From positions 34,466-98,465 of the forward strand of contig PDZX01000007.1 of the NCBI GenBank assembly GCA_002753185.1: a stretch of DNA of 64,000 nt. The letters are read 5' to 3'. Below the pieces are notes generated by a model that worked only from the letters and a program-made list of their open reading frames with translations, was not told where the DNA came from and ran no database searches. Source of the DNA: Magnetococcales bacterium WMHbin3 (GTDB lineage: Bacteria > Pseudomonadota > Magnetococcia > Magnetococcales > Magnetaquicoccaceae). Positions within the stretch are counted from its first letter, which is position 1. Each line of letters opens with the position of its first letter. Position numbers and translations under genes: made by a program. Below, one piece after another: positions 9,230-19,013 of this stretch.

Positions 9230-9592
9230 GTGGCCCGCATCGCAGGTGTAAACATCCCGATCAATAAGCGGATGGAAGTTGCCCTGACCTATATCTATGG
9301 GATTGGTCCGGTAAGGGCGAAGCAGATTCTCAAGGAGGCTGGCGTCTCGGAGGATATGCGCGCTCGTGACATGTCGGAGGCGGAAACCGCTCGCATCCGC
9401 GCTATCATCGACAAGGATCACGTGGTGGAAGGGGATTTGCGACGACAGGTCGCTATGAACACCAAACGTCTCATGGACCTGGGGTCCTACAGAGGCTTGC
9501 GCCATCGCCGTGGCCTGCCCACCCGTGGACAACGGACTCATACCAATGCACGCACGCGGAAAGGTCCTCGTCGTGCCATCGTTGGTAAATAA
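9230..9592 (+). CDS. rpsM: 30S ribosomal protein S13
   Basis: A 120-residue S13 beginning at GTG 9230 ([21 protein letters not shown]), the only start fitting the family. S13 bridges to the 50S subunit and contacts P-site tRNA. The H2TH-like core [14 protein letters not shown] and the basic tail [20 protein letters not shown] are present and complete. The gene lies 15 bases after rpmJ with a GAGGAGGTGGGAAG purine-rich leader. Confidence 0.97.
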   Translation: MARIAGVNIPINKRMEVALTYIYGIGPVRAKQILKEAGVSEDMRARDMSEAETARIRAIIDKDHVVEGDLRRQVAMNTKRLMDLGSYRGLRHRRGLPTRGQRTHTNARTRKGPRRAIVGK

Positions 9593-9653
9593 TGATGACT
9601 TACTTAAGCACTAGCCATGGTTGCGATACCAGGCCGGCAATGAAGGAGTAGAC

Positions 9654-10055
9654 ATGGCGACGAAGGCACCCAAAACCGCTGCCCGCCTCAAGAAAAAAGA
9701 GCGCAAAAACATCGCTAGCGGTATCGCTCACATTCGTTCTACCTTCAACAACACCCTGGTAACCATCACCGATACCACCGGGAACGTCATTTCCTGGGGT
9801 TCGGCGGGAGCACAAGGGTTCAAAGGGTCCCGTAAATCCACCCCCTTCGCGGCACAAATGGCCGCCGAAGAGGCTGGCAAAAAAGCCATGGAACATGGCA
9901 TGCGGAACCTGGAAGTGCGTTTGAAAGGCCCCGGATCCGGTCGCGAATCGGCCCTCCGGGCGTTGGCCAATATCGGCTTTAATATTGCCTACGTGCAGGA
10001 CGTCACCCCCATTCCCCATAATGGCTGCCGTCCGCCAAAGCGGCGTCGCGTCTGA
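9654..10055 (+). CDS. rpsK: 30S ribosomal protein S11
   Basis: A 133-residue S11 from the platform of the 30S subunit. The start ATG 9654 follows AAGGAG at good spacing, and an upstream in-frame codon has no support. Conserved blocks include [54 protein letters not shown] and the invariant tail [11 protein letters not shown]. It follows rpsM after 61 bases. Confidence 0.97.
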   Translation: MATKAPKTAARLKKKERKNIASGIAHIRSTFNNTLVTITDTTGNVISWGSAGAQGFKGSRKSTPFAAQMAAEEAGKKAMEHGMRNLEVRLKGPGSGRESALRALANIGFNIAYVQDVTPIPHNGCRPPKRRRV

Positions 10056-10090
10056 TTCGACACGGTTGACAAGGGACTCGAGAAGAGAAG

Positions 10091-10717
10091 ATGGCCCGTT
10101 ATTTTGGATCCAAATGCAGATTGTGCCGCCGCGAGGCGACCAAACTTTTCCTCAAAGGGGAAAAGTGCTATTCAGACAAGTGCGCCATTGAGCGCCGAAA
10201 CTACGGCCCTGGCCTGCATGGGCAACGCCGGAGAAAGGTTTCGGACTATGGCGTCCACCTGCGCGAAAAGCAGAAAATCAAACGTACCTATGGGCTGCTG
10301 GAAAGGCAATTCCATACCTACTTCGAAAAGGCCTCGCGCATGCCGGGTGTCACGGGTGAAAACCTGTTGGTCATGCTCGAACGGCGCCTCGACAACGTCG
10401 TATACCGCCTCGGTTTCTCCGGTTCGCGCAGCGAAGCCAGACAGGTGGTCAGCCATCGGCAGATCATGGTCAATGGCAAGATCATCAATGTGGCCTCCTA
10501 TCTGCTCAAACCCGGTGACAAGGTCGGCGTGGATGAGTCGTGCAAGGCACATATCCGCATCAAAGGCTCTCTGGATAGCGCCATGCGCCGCAGCTTTCCC
10601 TCCTGGCTCGAGGTGGATCCGGTGGCCATGACCGGTACCTTCATCTCCTATCCGGATCGTGCAGATTTGCCGGCGGATTATAACGAAAACCTCATCGTTG
10701 AATTGTATTCCAAGTAA
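10091..10717 (+). CDS. rpsD: 30S ribosomal protein S4
   Basis: A 208-residue S4, a primary 16S rRNA binder and often the autoregulator of the alpha operon. The N-terminal domain has four cysteines (C9, C12, C26, C31) in a zinc-knuckle pattern, so this is the C+ form. The S4 RNA-binding domain follows (RLDNVVYRLGFSGSRSEARQ, HRQIMVNGKIINVASYLL), and the protein ends ENLIVELYSK. It lies between rpsK and rpoA as usual. Confidence 0.97.
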   Translation: MARYFGSKCRLCRREATKLFLKGEKCYSDKCAIERRNYGPGLHGQRRRKVSDYGVHLREKQKIKRTYGLLERQFHTYFEKASRMPGVTGENLLVMLERRLDNVVYRLGFSGSRSEARQVVSHRQIMVNGKIINVASYLLKPGDKVGVDESCKAHIRIKGSLDSAMRRSFPSWLEVDPVAMTGTFISYPDRADLPADYNENLIVELYSK

Positions 10718-10744
10718 GTTTTCGATACCTCTTGATGGGGGCAG

Positions 10745-11767
10745 ATGATGTACAGGAACTGGACCGAACTGATCAAGCCTCGCAAGGTGGAACTCGTCGG
10801 CGACGCCGACGCGAAGTACAAGGCGACTCTGGTCGCGGAACCCCTGGAACGGGGCTTTGGCACTACGTTGGGTAACGCCTTGCGGCGGGTTCTGCTTTCG
10901 TCCTTGCAGGGCGCGGCAGTCTCGTCGGTCAGGATCGAGGGCGTTTTGCACGAATTTTCAAGCATTCCCGGTGTGTTGGAGGATGTGACGGATATCATCC
11001 TCAACCTCAAGGGCGTGGCGATCCGTATGCGTAGTGGCTCCACCAGGACCATGACCCTGGTGTCGGACAAGGAGGGCGTGGTGACGGCAGGGGATATCGA
11101 ATGCGGTCATGATATCGAAATCCTCAACCCGAATCACCACATCGCCACCCTCAACAAGTCCGGCAAGCTGAACATGACCATGACCGTGACCACGGGCAAG
11201 GGTTATGTGCGGGCAACGCCGGGAGCAGAGGACGAGCCGACCAATATCGGCGACATCCCCATGGACTGCAGCTACAATCCGGTCAAGCGGGTCTCCTACA
11301 AGGTCTCCAATGCCCGCGTGGGTCAGCAGACCGACTATGACAAGCTGGTGCTGGATATCGAAACCAATGGCGTGGTCAGCCCGGAGGATGCCTTGGCCCT
11401 GGCGGCCAAAATTCTGCAAGATCAGTTGAGCCTTTTCATCAATTTTGACGATATTCCCATCCTCGATGGCCGGGAGGACAATGCCCTGCCCAAGTGGAAC
11501 CCGAATCTGTTTCGCAAGGTGGATGAACTCGAGTTATCGGTACGTTCGGCCAACTGTCTCAAGAACGACGACATTGTCTATATCGGCGACCTGGTGCAGA
11601 AGACCGAATCCGAGATGCTCAAAACTCCCAATTTCGGTCGCAAGTCCTTGAACGAAATAAAGGAAGTGCTCGAAGAGATGGATCTGAGCCTGGGCATGCA
11701 TCTGGATGGCTGGCCGCCGGAGAACATTGAGGATCTGGCTAAGCAATACGAAGAAGAGAATTTCTGA
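10745..11767 (+). CDS. rpoA: DNA-directed RNA polymerase subunit alpha
   Basis: A 340-residue RNA polymerase alpha subunit. The N-terminal dimerisation domain (about 1-235) contains [20 protein letters not shown] and [25 protein letters not shown] segments. After a flexible linker, the C-terminal domain (about 260-340) has the helix-hairpin-helix [17 protein letters not shown] that contacts UP elements and activators. Two ATG codons stand in tandem at 10745 and 10748; either could serve. It lies between rpsD and rplQ in the alpha operon. Confidence 0.98.
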   Translation: MMYRNWTELIKPRKVELVGDADAKYKATLVAEPLERGFGTTLGNALRRVLLSSLQGAAVSSVRIEGVLHEFSSIPGVLEDVTDIILNLKGVAIRMRSGSTRTMTLVSDKEGVVTAGDIECGHDIEILNPNHHIATLNKSGKLNMTMTVTTGKGYVRATPGAEDEPTNIGDIPMDCSYNPVKRVSYKVSNARVGQQTDYDKLVLDIETNGVVSPEDALALAAKILQDQLSLFINFDDIPILDGREDNALPKWNPNLFRKVDELELSVRSANCLKNDDIVYIGDLVQKTESEMLKTPNFGRKSLNEIKEVLEEMDLSLGMHLDGWPPENIEDLAKQYEEENF

Positions 11768-11781
11768 AGGGACACACGATC

Positions 11782-12156
11782 ATGAGACATCTCAAGTCAG
11801 GCCGCAAACTGAACCGGGAATCCAGCCACCGCAACGCGATGTTGCGCAATATGTTGACCAGCCTGTTCCGGTACGAGCGGATCGAAATCACCGTTCCTCG
11901 CGCCAAGGAGTTGCGGAGCATGGCGGATCGGATGGTTACCCTGGGCAAGCAGGGCACGCTGCATGCGCGTCGCCAGGCCCTTTCCGTGATTGCGGACAAG
12001 GAGGTTGCCCATAAGCTGTTCGTCGATATCGCCGAGCGCAATCGTACCCGCAATGGTGGTTATACCCGCATCATCAAGACCCGCAACCGCTTCGGTGACT
12101 GCGCGCCGATGGCCTTTCTGGAACTGGTGGAACGGGAGACTCCCGCCGCCGGTTGA
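11782..12156 (+). CDS. rplQ: 50S ribosomal protein L17
   Basis: A 124-residue L17, the last gene of the ribosomal supercluster. It starts MRHLKSGRKLNRESSHRNAM and has the conserved LFRYERIEITVPRAKELRSMADRMVTLGK block and the GGYTRIIKTRNRFGDCAPMAFLEL end. It lies 14 bases after rpoA and is followed by a strong terminator hairpin, so transcription of the cluster very likely ends here. Confidence 0.97.
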   Translation: MRHLKSGRKLNRESSHRNAMLRNMLTSLFRYERIEITVPRAKELRSMADRMVTLGKQGTLHARRQALSVIADKEVAHKLFVDIAERNRTRNGGYTRIIKTRNRFGDCAPMAFLELVERETPAAG

Positions 12157-12181
12157 TGCATCGCCAAATGTGGATGGCTTG

Positions 12182-12220
12182 AAGCCGATGGGACTTTCTG
12201 GCCCATCGGCTTTATTTTTT
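12182..12220 (+). terminator. Rho-independent terminator after rplQ
   Basis: An 11-base perfect stem, AAGCCGATGGG (12182-12192) with CCCATCGGCTT (12202-12212), encloses a 9-base loop and runs into a T-rich stretch (12211-12220). It stands 26 bases after the rplQ stop and marks the end of the ribosomal operon. On the other strand the U-tract is poor, so it is mainly a plus-strand terminator. Confidence 0.93.
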
Positions 12221-12234
12221 GGGGGGTGAAACAA

Positions 12235-13320
12235 TCACTCCGAGTAGGTCATCGTGGGAAAGCCGTGTTTTTTGATCAGTTGGTCCCGCCTGGCGATCTT
12301 GAGATCCTCGCGCATCATCTCGGCCACCAGGTCGGCAAAGGAGATGCGGGGGGACCAGCCGAGTTTCTCCCGCGCCTTGGTGGGGTCGCCGAGCAGGGTT
12401 TCCACCTCGGTGGGGCGGAAGTAGCGCGGGTCGATGGCCACGATGCGGCGGCCTTGCGGGGTGAAGCCCTGTTCGTCGATCCCTTCTCCCTGCCAGCGCA
12501 TGGCGAAGCCGAGTTCTGCGGCGGCGGCATCGATGAACTGGCGCACGCTGTATTGCACCCCGGTGGCGATGACGTAATCCTCGGGTTGCTCCTGTTGCAG
12601 CATCAGCCACTGCATCTCCACGTAGTCGCGGGCATGGCCCCAGTCCCGCAGGGAGTTCAAATTGCCCAGATAGAGACAATCCTGCAACCCCACGTGAATG
12701 CGCGCCAGGGCGCGGGTGATCTTGCGGGTGACGAAGGTCTCTCCGCGCACCGGGCTTTCGTGATTGAAGAGAATCCCGTTGCAGGCGTACATCCCGTAGG
12801 CCTCCCGGTAGTTGATCGTGATCCAGTAGGCGTACAGCTTGGCCACGGCATAGGGGCTGCGGGGATAGAAGGGGGTGGTTTCCTTTTGCGGGACCTCCTG
12901 GACCAGGCCGTACAGCTCGCTGGTGGAGGCCTGGTAGAAACGGGTGGTCTTCTCCATGCCCAGAATGCGGATCGCCTCCAGCACCCGCAAGGTGCCCAGG
13001 GCGTCGGTGTTGGCGGTGTACTCCGGGGTTTCGAAGCTCACCGCCACGTGGGATTGGGCCGCCAGGTTGTAGATCTCGTCCGGCCGGGTCTGCTGGATGA
13101 TGCGGATGATCGAGGTGGAGTCGGTCAGGTCCCCGTAATGGAGAAAAAAGCGTACCGAGTTCTCGTGCCGGTCCTGGTAGATGTGGTCGATGCGGTCGGT
13201 GTTGATGATGCTGGTGCGGCGTTTGAGGCCATGCACGATGTACCCCTTCTCCAGCAGCAGTTCCGCGAGCAGGGCGCCATCCTGGCCGGTGATTCCCGTG
13301 ATTAGGGCGACTTTTGGCAT
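12235..13320 (-). CDS. gmd: GDP-mannose 4,6-dehydratase
   Basis: A 361-residue extended short-chain dehydrogenase that converts GDP-mannose to GDP-4-keto-6-deoxymannose, the first step to GDP-L-fucose and related deoxysugars. The Rossmann NAD(P) motif [19 protein letters not shown] is at the N-terminus. [15 protein letters not shown] and the catalytic YxxxK ([10 protein letters not shown]) follow, with a Ser/Thr just before (STSELYG). The start is ATG 13320; a TTG 21 bases upstream is less likely. It lies 17 bases downstream of fcl on the same strand, so both enzymes are probably co-transcribed for surface polysaccharide synthesis. Confidence 0.95.
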   Translation of the reverse strand: MPKVALITGITGQDGALLAELLLEKGYIVHGLKRRTSIINTDRIDHIYQDRHENSVRFFLHYGDLTDSTSIIRIIQQTRPDEIYNLAAQSHVAVSFETPEYTANTDALGTLRVLEAIRILGMEKTTRFYQASTSELYGLVQEVPQKETTPFYPRSPYAVAKLYAYWITINYREAYGMYACNGILFNHESPVRGETFVTRKITRALARIHVGLQDCLYLGNLNSLRDWGHARDYVEMQWLMLQQEQPEDYVIATGVQYSVRQFIDAAAAELGFAMRWQGEGIDEQGFTPQGRRIVAIDPRYFRPTEVETLLGDPTKAREKLGWSPRISFADLVAEMMREDLKIARRDQLIKKHGFPTMTYSE

Positions 13321-13337
13321 GGTGTTTGGTCTCGATG

Positions 13338-14276
13338 TCAAGAGGGGGGGTGGGCGAGAAAATCGGCGTAGGTCCGGGCGATTCCCTCCCGCAGGGGGGT
13401 GGCGGCCCGCCAGCCGAGCGCGGTGATGCGCGCGACATCCAACCGCTTGACCATGGTGCCGTCCGGCTTGCTGGTGTCGAAGGCGATCCGTCCGGGGAAG
13501 CCGATCACCTCCATGGCGGTTTCGGCCAGTTCGCGGATGGTGTGGTCTTGGCCGGTGCCGATGTTGTAGATGCCGGAGCCGACGCCGAGTTCCATGAGCC
13601 GGATGCAGGCATCGGCCAGGTCGTCGGAGTAGAGGAGTTCCCGTCTTGGCCGGCCGCTGCCCCAGACCACCAGTTCCTCATCGCCGCGCGCCTTGGCCTC
13701 GTGGATCTTGCGGATCAGGGCCGGCAGGACATGGCTGTTGGCCAGGTCGTAGTGGTCGCTGGGGCCGTACAGGTTGGTGGGCATCACGCACAGATAGCGG
13801 GCGCCGTACTGGTCGTTGTAGCCCTCGCACATTTTGATCCCGGCGATCTTGGCCACGGCATAGGGTTCGTTGGTCTTCTCCAGGGGGCCGGTGAGCAGAT
13901 ACTCTTCCCGGATCGGCTGCGGGCATTCCCTGGGATAGATGCAACTGGAGCCGAAAAAACAGAGATCCAGGATCCCGGCCCGAAAGGCGCCGTGGATCAG
14001 GTGGTTCTGGATGGCGAGGTTCTGGTGGATGAAGTCGGCCCGGTAGGTGTTGTTGGCCTGGATTCCTCCCACCTTGGCCGCCAGGATGAAGAGGTAATCC
14101 GGTTTTTCGTGCTCCAGGAAATCGTACACCGCCCGTTGATCGAGCAGATCCAGTTCCTGGCGGGTGCGGGTGAGGAGGCGATGGTAACCGGCGGCTTGCA
14201 GGCGTCTGACCATGGCGGAGCCGACCAGGCCGAGGTGTCCGGCGACGTAGATCTTGGCGTTTTTGTCGATGGCCAT
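13338..14276 (-). CDS. fcl: GDP-L-fucose synthase (epimerase/reductase)
   Basis: A 312-residue short-chain dehydrogenase that epimerises and reduces GDP-4-keto-6-deoxymannose to GDP-L-fucose. The N-terminus has the dinucleotide motif [16 protein letters not shown]. It also has [34 protein letters not shown], the catalytic YAVAKIAG (YxxxK) and the substrate-binding [12 protein letters not shown] and [19 protein letters not shown]. The start is ATG 14276, with no strong ribosome-binding site. The frame stays open far upstream antisense to pepN, but that extension is not part of this gene. It lies directly upstream of gmd. Confidence 0.95.
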   Translation of the reverse strand: MAIDKNAKIYVAGHLGLVGSAMVRRLQAAGYHRLLTRTRQELDLLDQRAVYDFLEHEKPDYLFILAAKVGGIQANNTYRADFIHQNLAIQNHLIHGAFRAGILDLCFFGSSCIYPRECPQPIREEYLLTGPLEKTNEPYAVAKIAGIKMCEGYNDQYGARYLCVMPTNLYGPSDHYDLANSHVLPALIRKIHEAKARGDEELVVWGSGRPRRELLYSDDLADACIRLMELGVGSGIYNIGTGQDHTIRELAETAMEVIGFPGRIAFDTSKPDGTMVKRLDVARITALGWRAATPLREGIARTYADFLAHPPS

Positions 14277-14369
14277 CTTGATGTGGCGCTCCGCTGATTG
14301 TGGATTTTGACTTTCGATACATGCTAGCATAAGCGATTGGATCAACGAAAGAGCACGGATTGAGTCATC
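14277..14369. promoter_or_regulatory. Divergent fcl/pepN promoter region
   Basis: This 93-base gap separates the fcl and pepN starts and must hold both promoters. A perfect 10-base palindrome (ATGCTAGCAT, 14321-14330) lies in the middle and offers a TAGCAT-like -10 on either strand. A TTGACT lies upstream in the plus direction (about 14307-14312). The promoter elements are weak matches and remain tentative. Confidence 0.35.
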
Positions 14370-17018
14370 ATGAGCGAAAAACCCAAAACCGTCACCCGAC
14401 TGGCCGATTACACCCCGCCCGCCTGGCTGGTGGATCACGTCCATCTCGATTTCCGGCTCTTCGCCGATCAGGCCACGGTGCATGCCCGGCTGACCATGCG
14501 CCGCAATCCGGAGGTCGCCTCCGGCCCGTCGGAGACCCCCTTGTGGCTGGATGGGCGTGAGTTGGAACTCCTCGCCTTGCGTCTCGACGGCGTCGCGTTG
14601 CCCGGCGACCGATACCAGCAGACCGGCGAGGGGCTGCGCATCTTCGGGGTCGGGCAGGCGTGCGTGCTGGAGACCGAGGTGCGCATCCATCCCGAAACCA
14701 ACCTCTCCCTGGAGGGGTTGTATCGTTCCGGTTCCTTGTTTTGCACCCAGTGCGAGGCCGAGGGGTTTCGCAAGATCACCTTCTACCTGGATCGTCCGGA
14801 CGTGATGGCCCGTTTCACCGTCTCCATCGAGGCGGATCGGAGTGTCGCTCCGGTGCTGCTGGCCAACGGCAACCTCAAGGAGCGCGGGGAGCGGCCTGGC
14901 AACCGGCACTACGCCCTCTGGGAGGACCCGTTTCCCAAGCCCTGTTATCTCTTCTGTCTGGTGGCTGGCGACCTCGTCTGCCGGGAGGATTTTTTCACCA
15001 CCTTTTCCGGACGCCGGATCACGTTGCAGGTGTGGGTGGAGCCGGAGAATGGCGACAAATGCCGCCATGCCCTCGACTCGCTGCAAAAATCCATGGCCTG
15101 GGACGAACAGCGCTTCGGTCGTGAGTACGACCTCGACCTCTACATGATCGTGGCGGTCAACGACTTCAACATGGGGGCCATGGAGAACAAGGGCCTCAAC
15201 CTCTTCAACGCCCAGTACGTCCTCGCCGATGCCCAAACCGCCACCGACTCCAATTACGAGGAGATCGAAAGCGTCATTGCCCACGAATATTTTCACAACT
15301 GGACCGGCAACCGCGTCACCTGTCGGGATTGGTTCCAGCTCAGCCTCAAGGAGGGGCTGACCATCTTCCGGGATCAGAGTTTCAGCGCCGAGGTCGGTTC
15401 CCGTTCGGTGCAGCGCATTCGCGCGGTCAACGATCTGCGTTCCGGCCAGTTCCCGGAGGACAACGGCCCCACCGCTCATCCTGTGCGGCCCGACACCTAC
15501 ATGGAGATCAATAATTTTTACACCTCGACCATCTACAACAAGGGGGGCGAGGTGGTGCGCATGTTGGAGGTCCTCATCGGCAAGGAGCGTTTCCGTCGGG
15601 GGATGGACCTCTATTTCGAGCGTCACGACGGCCAGGCCGTCACGGTGGAGGATTTCGTCGCGGCCATGGAGAGCGCCTCGCAACGGGATTTGAGCCAGTT
15701 CATGCGCTGGTACCGTTACCCTGGCACCCCGGAGTTGACGGTGCGGTGGGAGCACGACCCTGTTGCCCATGTGTTTTGTCTCGACATCTCCCAGCACTGC
15801 CAGGCCCCCAACCAGGAGCAACCGGCTCCTCCCTTCCACATGCCGGTCGTCATGGCCTTGCTGGACCCTGTCACAGGCGCTCCCATGCCTTTGCGTCTGG
15901 AAGGGCAGGGGGAGGCGGTTCCGGAAATGGTGCTGGAGTTGACCCAGGCCAGCCATCGTTTTTGTTTCACCGGCCTGGCGCATGCCCCGATCCCGTCGCT
16001 GTTGCGGGGTTTTTCCGCGCCGGTCAAGCTGCGCGCGCCCTATGGCGAGGAGGATTTGGCCTTTTTGTGGGGTGCGGAGGGGAATCCCTTCAACCGCTGG
16101 GATGCCGGCCAGGAGTTGGCGACCCGCATCCTGCTGCGTGCCGCCCGGGACCCCGCTGGCGGCATGGCCCCGCATCCGCTTTTTTTGCGCGCCTTCGCCG
16201 CCACCCTGGAGGAGTCGCGTCTGGAACCGGCACTGATCGCCCTTGCCATCACCCTGCCGGGTCTGACGCCCCTGCTGGAGAAGATGACCCCCGCCGATCC
16301 CGAAGCCCTGCATCAGGCGCGCGAAGGGATGCGCCGTCACCTTGCCCTGACCTTCCGCGAGGAATTGATGCGGGTGTACGAGCGCCATCTCACCCCAGGT
16401 CCCTATCGCCGCGATCCGGGCGACATCGGACGTCGCACCCTCAAGAATCTCGCTCTGAGCTATCTCATGGCCCTGCCGGACAATGGCCTGCCGACGGAAA
16501 TGGCCTTGCGGCAACTGCGGGAGGCCGACAACATGACCGATCGGCTGGGCGCCATGATCCCCCTGGTGCATGCGGATCGCCCTGAGGCACCGGAGATCCT
16601 GGCGGAATGGGAAAACCGCTGGCGGGAGAATCCCCTGGCACTGGACAAATGGTTCGCCATTCAGGCTTCCGCCCCGGTGCCGCATGCCGTGGAGCGGGTG
16701 CGGGAACTGATGCGCAAGCCGCAATTTCAGTTGCGCAACCCCAACCGGGTGCGCGCGGTGATCGGGACGTTTTGCAGGCAGAACCTCTCCCGTTTTCACG
16801 ACCCCTCCGGAGAGGGGTATCGTCTCGCCGAGGAGGTGATCCTGGCGTTGGATCCCGACAATCCGCAGGTTGCCGCCCGTCTGGCCGGGGTGTTCAGCCG
16901 TTGGCGCCGTTTCGAGCCGCTGCGCCGGGAGGCCATGCATGCCGCGTTGTCCCGGATTGTTGCGGTGGCCGGGCCAGCGCGCAACACCTATGAGATCGTT
17001 TCCAAGAGTCTGGGTTGA
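14370..17018 (+). CDS. pepN: Aminopeptidase N (M1 family)
   Basis: An 882-residue zinc metallo-aminopeptidase, the cytosolic enzyme that removes N-terminal residues from peptides during protein turnover. The substrate-binding GAMEN motif is at 269-273. The zinc site HExxH is at 305-309 (HEYFH), with the third ligand E328 (LSLKEGLT). Length matches the long proteobacterial PepN type, including the C-terminal superhelical domain (about 550-882). It runs divergent from fcl, and its last 31 bases overlap the end of the converging sigma54 regulator gene. Confidence 0.96.
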   Translation: MSEKPKTVTRLADYTPPAWLVDHVHLDFRLFADQATVHARLTMRRNPEVASGPSETPLWLDGRELELLALRLDGVALPGDRYQQTGEGLRIFGVGQACVLETEVRIHPETNLSLEGLYRSGSLFCTQCEAEGFRKITFYLDRPDVMARFTVSIEADRSVAPVLLANGNLKERGERPGNRHYALWEDPFPKPCYLFCLVAGDLVCREDFFTTFSGRRITLQVWVEPENGDKCRHALDSLQKSMAWDEQRFGREYDLDLYMIVAVNDFNMGAMENKGLNLFNAQYVLADAQTATDSNYEEIESVIAHEYFHNWTGNRVTCRDWFQLSLKEGLTIFRDQSFSAEVGSRSVQRIRAVNDLRSGQFPEDNGPTAHPVRPDTYMEINNFYTSTIYNKGGEVVRMLEVLIGKERFRRGMDLYFERHDGQAVTVEDFVAAMESASQRDLSQFMRWYRYPGTPELTVRWEHDPVAHVFCLDISQHCQAPNQEQPAPPFHMPVVMALLDPVTGAPMPLRLEGQGEAVPEMVLELTQASHRFCFTGLAHAPIPSLLRGFSAPVKLRAPYGEEDLAFLWGAEGNPFNRWDAGQELATRILLRAARDPAGGMAPHPLFLRAFAATLEESRLEPALIALAITLPGLTPLLEKMTPADPEALHQAREGMRRHLALTFREELMRVYERHLTPGPYRRDPGDIGRRTLKNLALSYLMALPDNGLPTEMALRQLREADNMTDRLGAMIPLVHADRPEAPEILAEWENRWRENPLALDKWFAIQASAPVPHAVERVRELMRKPQFQLRNPNRVRAVIGTFCRQNLSRFHDPSGEGYRLAEEVILALDPDNPQVAARLAGVFSRWRRFEPLRREAMHAALSRIVAVAGPARNTYEIVSKSLG

Positions 17019-18751
17019 TCTTTTAGCCCCATGGCCCGCATCCGCCGCCAGAGCGTGCTGCGGCTGATGCCGAGCCGTTGGGCGGTCTCCTGGATCCGCC
17101 AGCGGCATGCGGTCAGCGCGCGGGTGATGGCCTCCTCATCTGGTTTTTCTCCGGTTGGTGGTGTGTGCTTCAAGGGGCGGCCGCGTCTGCCGGTGGGGTC
17201 CGGCGGGGGAACGGGCGTGGGTAGGGCGCGGTTGCGGAACTCCGGCGGGAGGTCGGACAAGGTCAGGATCGGCTGACGGGCAACCACCATGGCATGTTCC
17301 AGAAGGTGTTCCAACTCCCGCACGTTGCCCGGCCAGTCGTGATCCATGAAGGCGGTCAGCACCTCGTCGCTGATCCCCTTGACCGAGCGTTTCATCCGGC
17401 TGTTGAGCCGCATCAGGAAGTGATCGATCAGCAAGGGGAGATCCGCCTTGCGTTCCCGCAGCGGGGGAACATTCAGTTCCACCACCTTGAGGCGATAGAA
17501 GAGATCCTCGCGAAACATCCCCTCCAGCACCAGTTTGCGCAGATTCCGGTGGGTGGCGGCCATCACCCGCACATCCACCTGCGTGGAACGGCTCTCTCCG
17601 ACCACCTCGAACTGGTGGGTCTGCAGAATGCGCAACAGTTTGACCTGCATTTCCATGGGGAGGTCGCCGATCTCATCCAGGAAGATGGTGCCGCCGTTGG
17701 CCTGTTGGAAGCGGCCGGTCTTGTCGCGCAGGGCATGGGTGAAGGCCCCGCGCACATGGCCGAACAGTTCGCTTTCCAGCAACCCGGCCGGCAGGGCGGC
17801 GCAGTTGACCGCCACGAAGGGGTGGCGCGCGCGCGGGCTGGTTTCGTGCAGTGCGCGCGCCACCAACTCTTTGCCCGTGCCGGTTTCGCCGCTGATGAGC
17901 ACCGTGGAGTCGGCCTGGGCGACCTGTTGCATCAATTCGTGGAGTTCCCGCATGAGGCGGCAGGCGCCGACCAGGCCATGCCTGCCCAGCCGGTCCTGTT
18001 TTCTTTCCATGTCGTGCAGGCGGCTTTCGTCCCGCACGACCAGGATGGTTCCCGGTTCTTCGCTGGCCGGGTCCTGAAAGACCGAGGCGGTGCAACTGAG
18101 CAGGCGTTCCTGATTTTTTTCTCGCAGGGGGACCATGCACACCGCCCGTTTGCCGCTCCCTTGCATGCGTGCCTGGTGCAGCAGGGTCTCCACTGCGGCA
18201 AAGAGCCATGGGGCGACGTTTTGCAGGGAGTCGTGCAGGGGGGTGGCCGTCAGGCCGAGCAGTTGGGAGGCGGCATCGTTCAACTGCACGATGCGCAGGC
18301 GGTTGTCCATGACGAGGATGGCGTCGTCCACCCCCTGGAAGACGGCGGCCAACCGGTTGGCGAACAATTCCCGTTCCTCGCGGATGCGGCGGTTTTCCAG
18401 GGCGCGTTGTACCACTTGCATCATTTCCGATGGCTGGACGGGTTTGACCAGATAGTCGAACGCCCCGGCGCGCAGCGCGCTATGCACGGTGGCGAAATCC
18501 GGAAATCCGGTGATGAGGATGACCTGCATGCGCGGATGGAACCGTTTCACCCGTTCCAGGATCTCCAATCCCGATCCGTCCGGCAGTCGCAGGTCGGTGA
18601 TCACCAGGTCGTAGGGGTATTGGGAGATCCGTTCCAGGGCCTGTTGGGTGGAGGAGGCATGGGTGGTGGTGTGGCCGGATCTGGCCATGACGATGCCGGT
18701 CATGTCTACAACGAGTTCGTCGTCATCGACGATCAGCACCGAGGCGGTCAT
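16988..18751 (-). CDS. Sigma54-type response regulator (REC-PAS-AAA+-Fis)
   Basis: A 587-residue NtrC-family activator. The receiver domain (1-120) has acidic D10-D11, phosphoacceptor D53 and K103. A PAS-like region spans about 130-245. The AAA+ domain has Walker A GETGTGKE at 288-295, Walker B TIFLDE at 355-360 and the GNVREL region. A Fis-type helix-turn-helix (QETAQRLGISRSTLWRRM) ends the protein. The sigma54-contacting loop reads GAFTHA (335-340) instead of GAFTGA, which may alter sigma54 engagement. It is divergent from a block of hybrid kinases and is their most obvious transcriptional output, though pairing is inferred from position only. The tail overlaps pepN by 31 bases. Confidence 0.93.
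   Translation of the reverse strand: MTASVLIVDDDELVVDMTGIVMARSGHTTTHASSTQQALERISQYPYDLVITDLRLPDGSGLEILERVKRFHPRMQVILITGFPDFATVHSALRAGAFDYLVKPVQPSEMMQVVQRALENRRIREERELFANRLAAVFQGVDDAILVMDNRLRIVQLNDAASQLLGLTATPLHDSLQNVAPWLFAAVETLLHQARMQGSGKRAVCMVPLREKNQERLLSCTASVFQDPASEEPGTILVVRDESRLHDMERKQDRLGRHGLVGACRLMRELHELMQQVAQADSTVLISGETGTGKELVARALHETSPRARHPFVAVNCAALPAGLLESELFGHVRGAFTHALRDKTGRFQQANGGTIFLDEIGDLPMEMQVKLLRILQTHQFEVVGESRSTQVDVRVMAATHRNLRKLVLEGMFREDLFYRLKVVELNVPPLRERKADLPLLIDHFLMRLNSRMKRSVKGISDEVLTAFMDHDWPGNVRELEHLLEHAMVVARQPILTLSDLPPEFRNRALPTPVPPPDPTGRRGRPLKHTPPTGEKPDEEAITRALTACRWRIQETAQRLGISRSTLWRRMRAMGLKDQPRLLETIS
17732..17749 (-). other. Variant GAFTGA loop (GAFTHA) codons
   Basis: These six codons encode Gly-Ala-Phe-Thr-His-Ala, the surface loop that contacts sigma54 in this activator family. 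The fifth residue is normally Gly. The substitution is directly readable and the surrounding AAA+ motifs are intact. Confidence 0.85.
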
Positions 18752-19013
18752 GGTGAGACTCCTTGTTTCAAAATCGGTTTGACACGAATGGTTTCATGCT
18801 ACTAAATGTTTCAATTGTCGGCCAGGAAAAATGTGGAACGTATGTGAATTTTTTTTGGATTTATGCTAATATCTTGTTGATATTATATGTGTATATTACA
18901 ATATTTTTGTCAGAATCCGGCTTGACGGGTCGGCAGGCATTGTGGTCCATGTATTGCGATATTGCCCAAGATCAGGTGTTGCAAATTATCGGCTCCAAAC
19001 GAAGTGGACTTCC
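18752..19013. promoter_or_regulatory. AT-rich divergent regulatory region
   Basis: About 260 bases separate the response regulator start from the first hybrid kinase. The stretch 18,840-18,910 is strikingly AT-rich against GC-rich surroundings, with runs such as TTTTTTTT and ATATTATATGTGTATATT. This fits a promoter or a nucleoid-protein site. I see no convincing sigma54 -24/-12 element and no protein-coding gene in it. The kinase frame is open back to 18942, but that part lacks a start with good context. Confidence 0.4.

Noticed and set aside
7577..9541. A 654-residue minus-strand frame across secY, rpmJ and rpsM
   Set aside because: It is antisense to secure ribosomal and secY genes, is rich in His, Gln and Arg, and has no motif or ribosome-binding context.
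12182..12234. A bidirectional terminator also serving gmd
   Set aside because: On the minus strand the hairpin is followed by CAAGCC rather than a U-tract, so only the plus-strand terminator is called.
14277..17108. A very long minus-strand open frame continuous with fcl and covering pepN antisense
   Set aside because: pepN on the plus strand has complete M1 motifs and length. The antisense frame lacks recognisable domains and is His/Gly/Arg-rich, as expected from the codon bias of a GC-rich gene. Only its last 312 codons are fcl.
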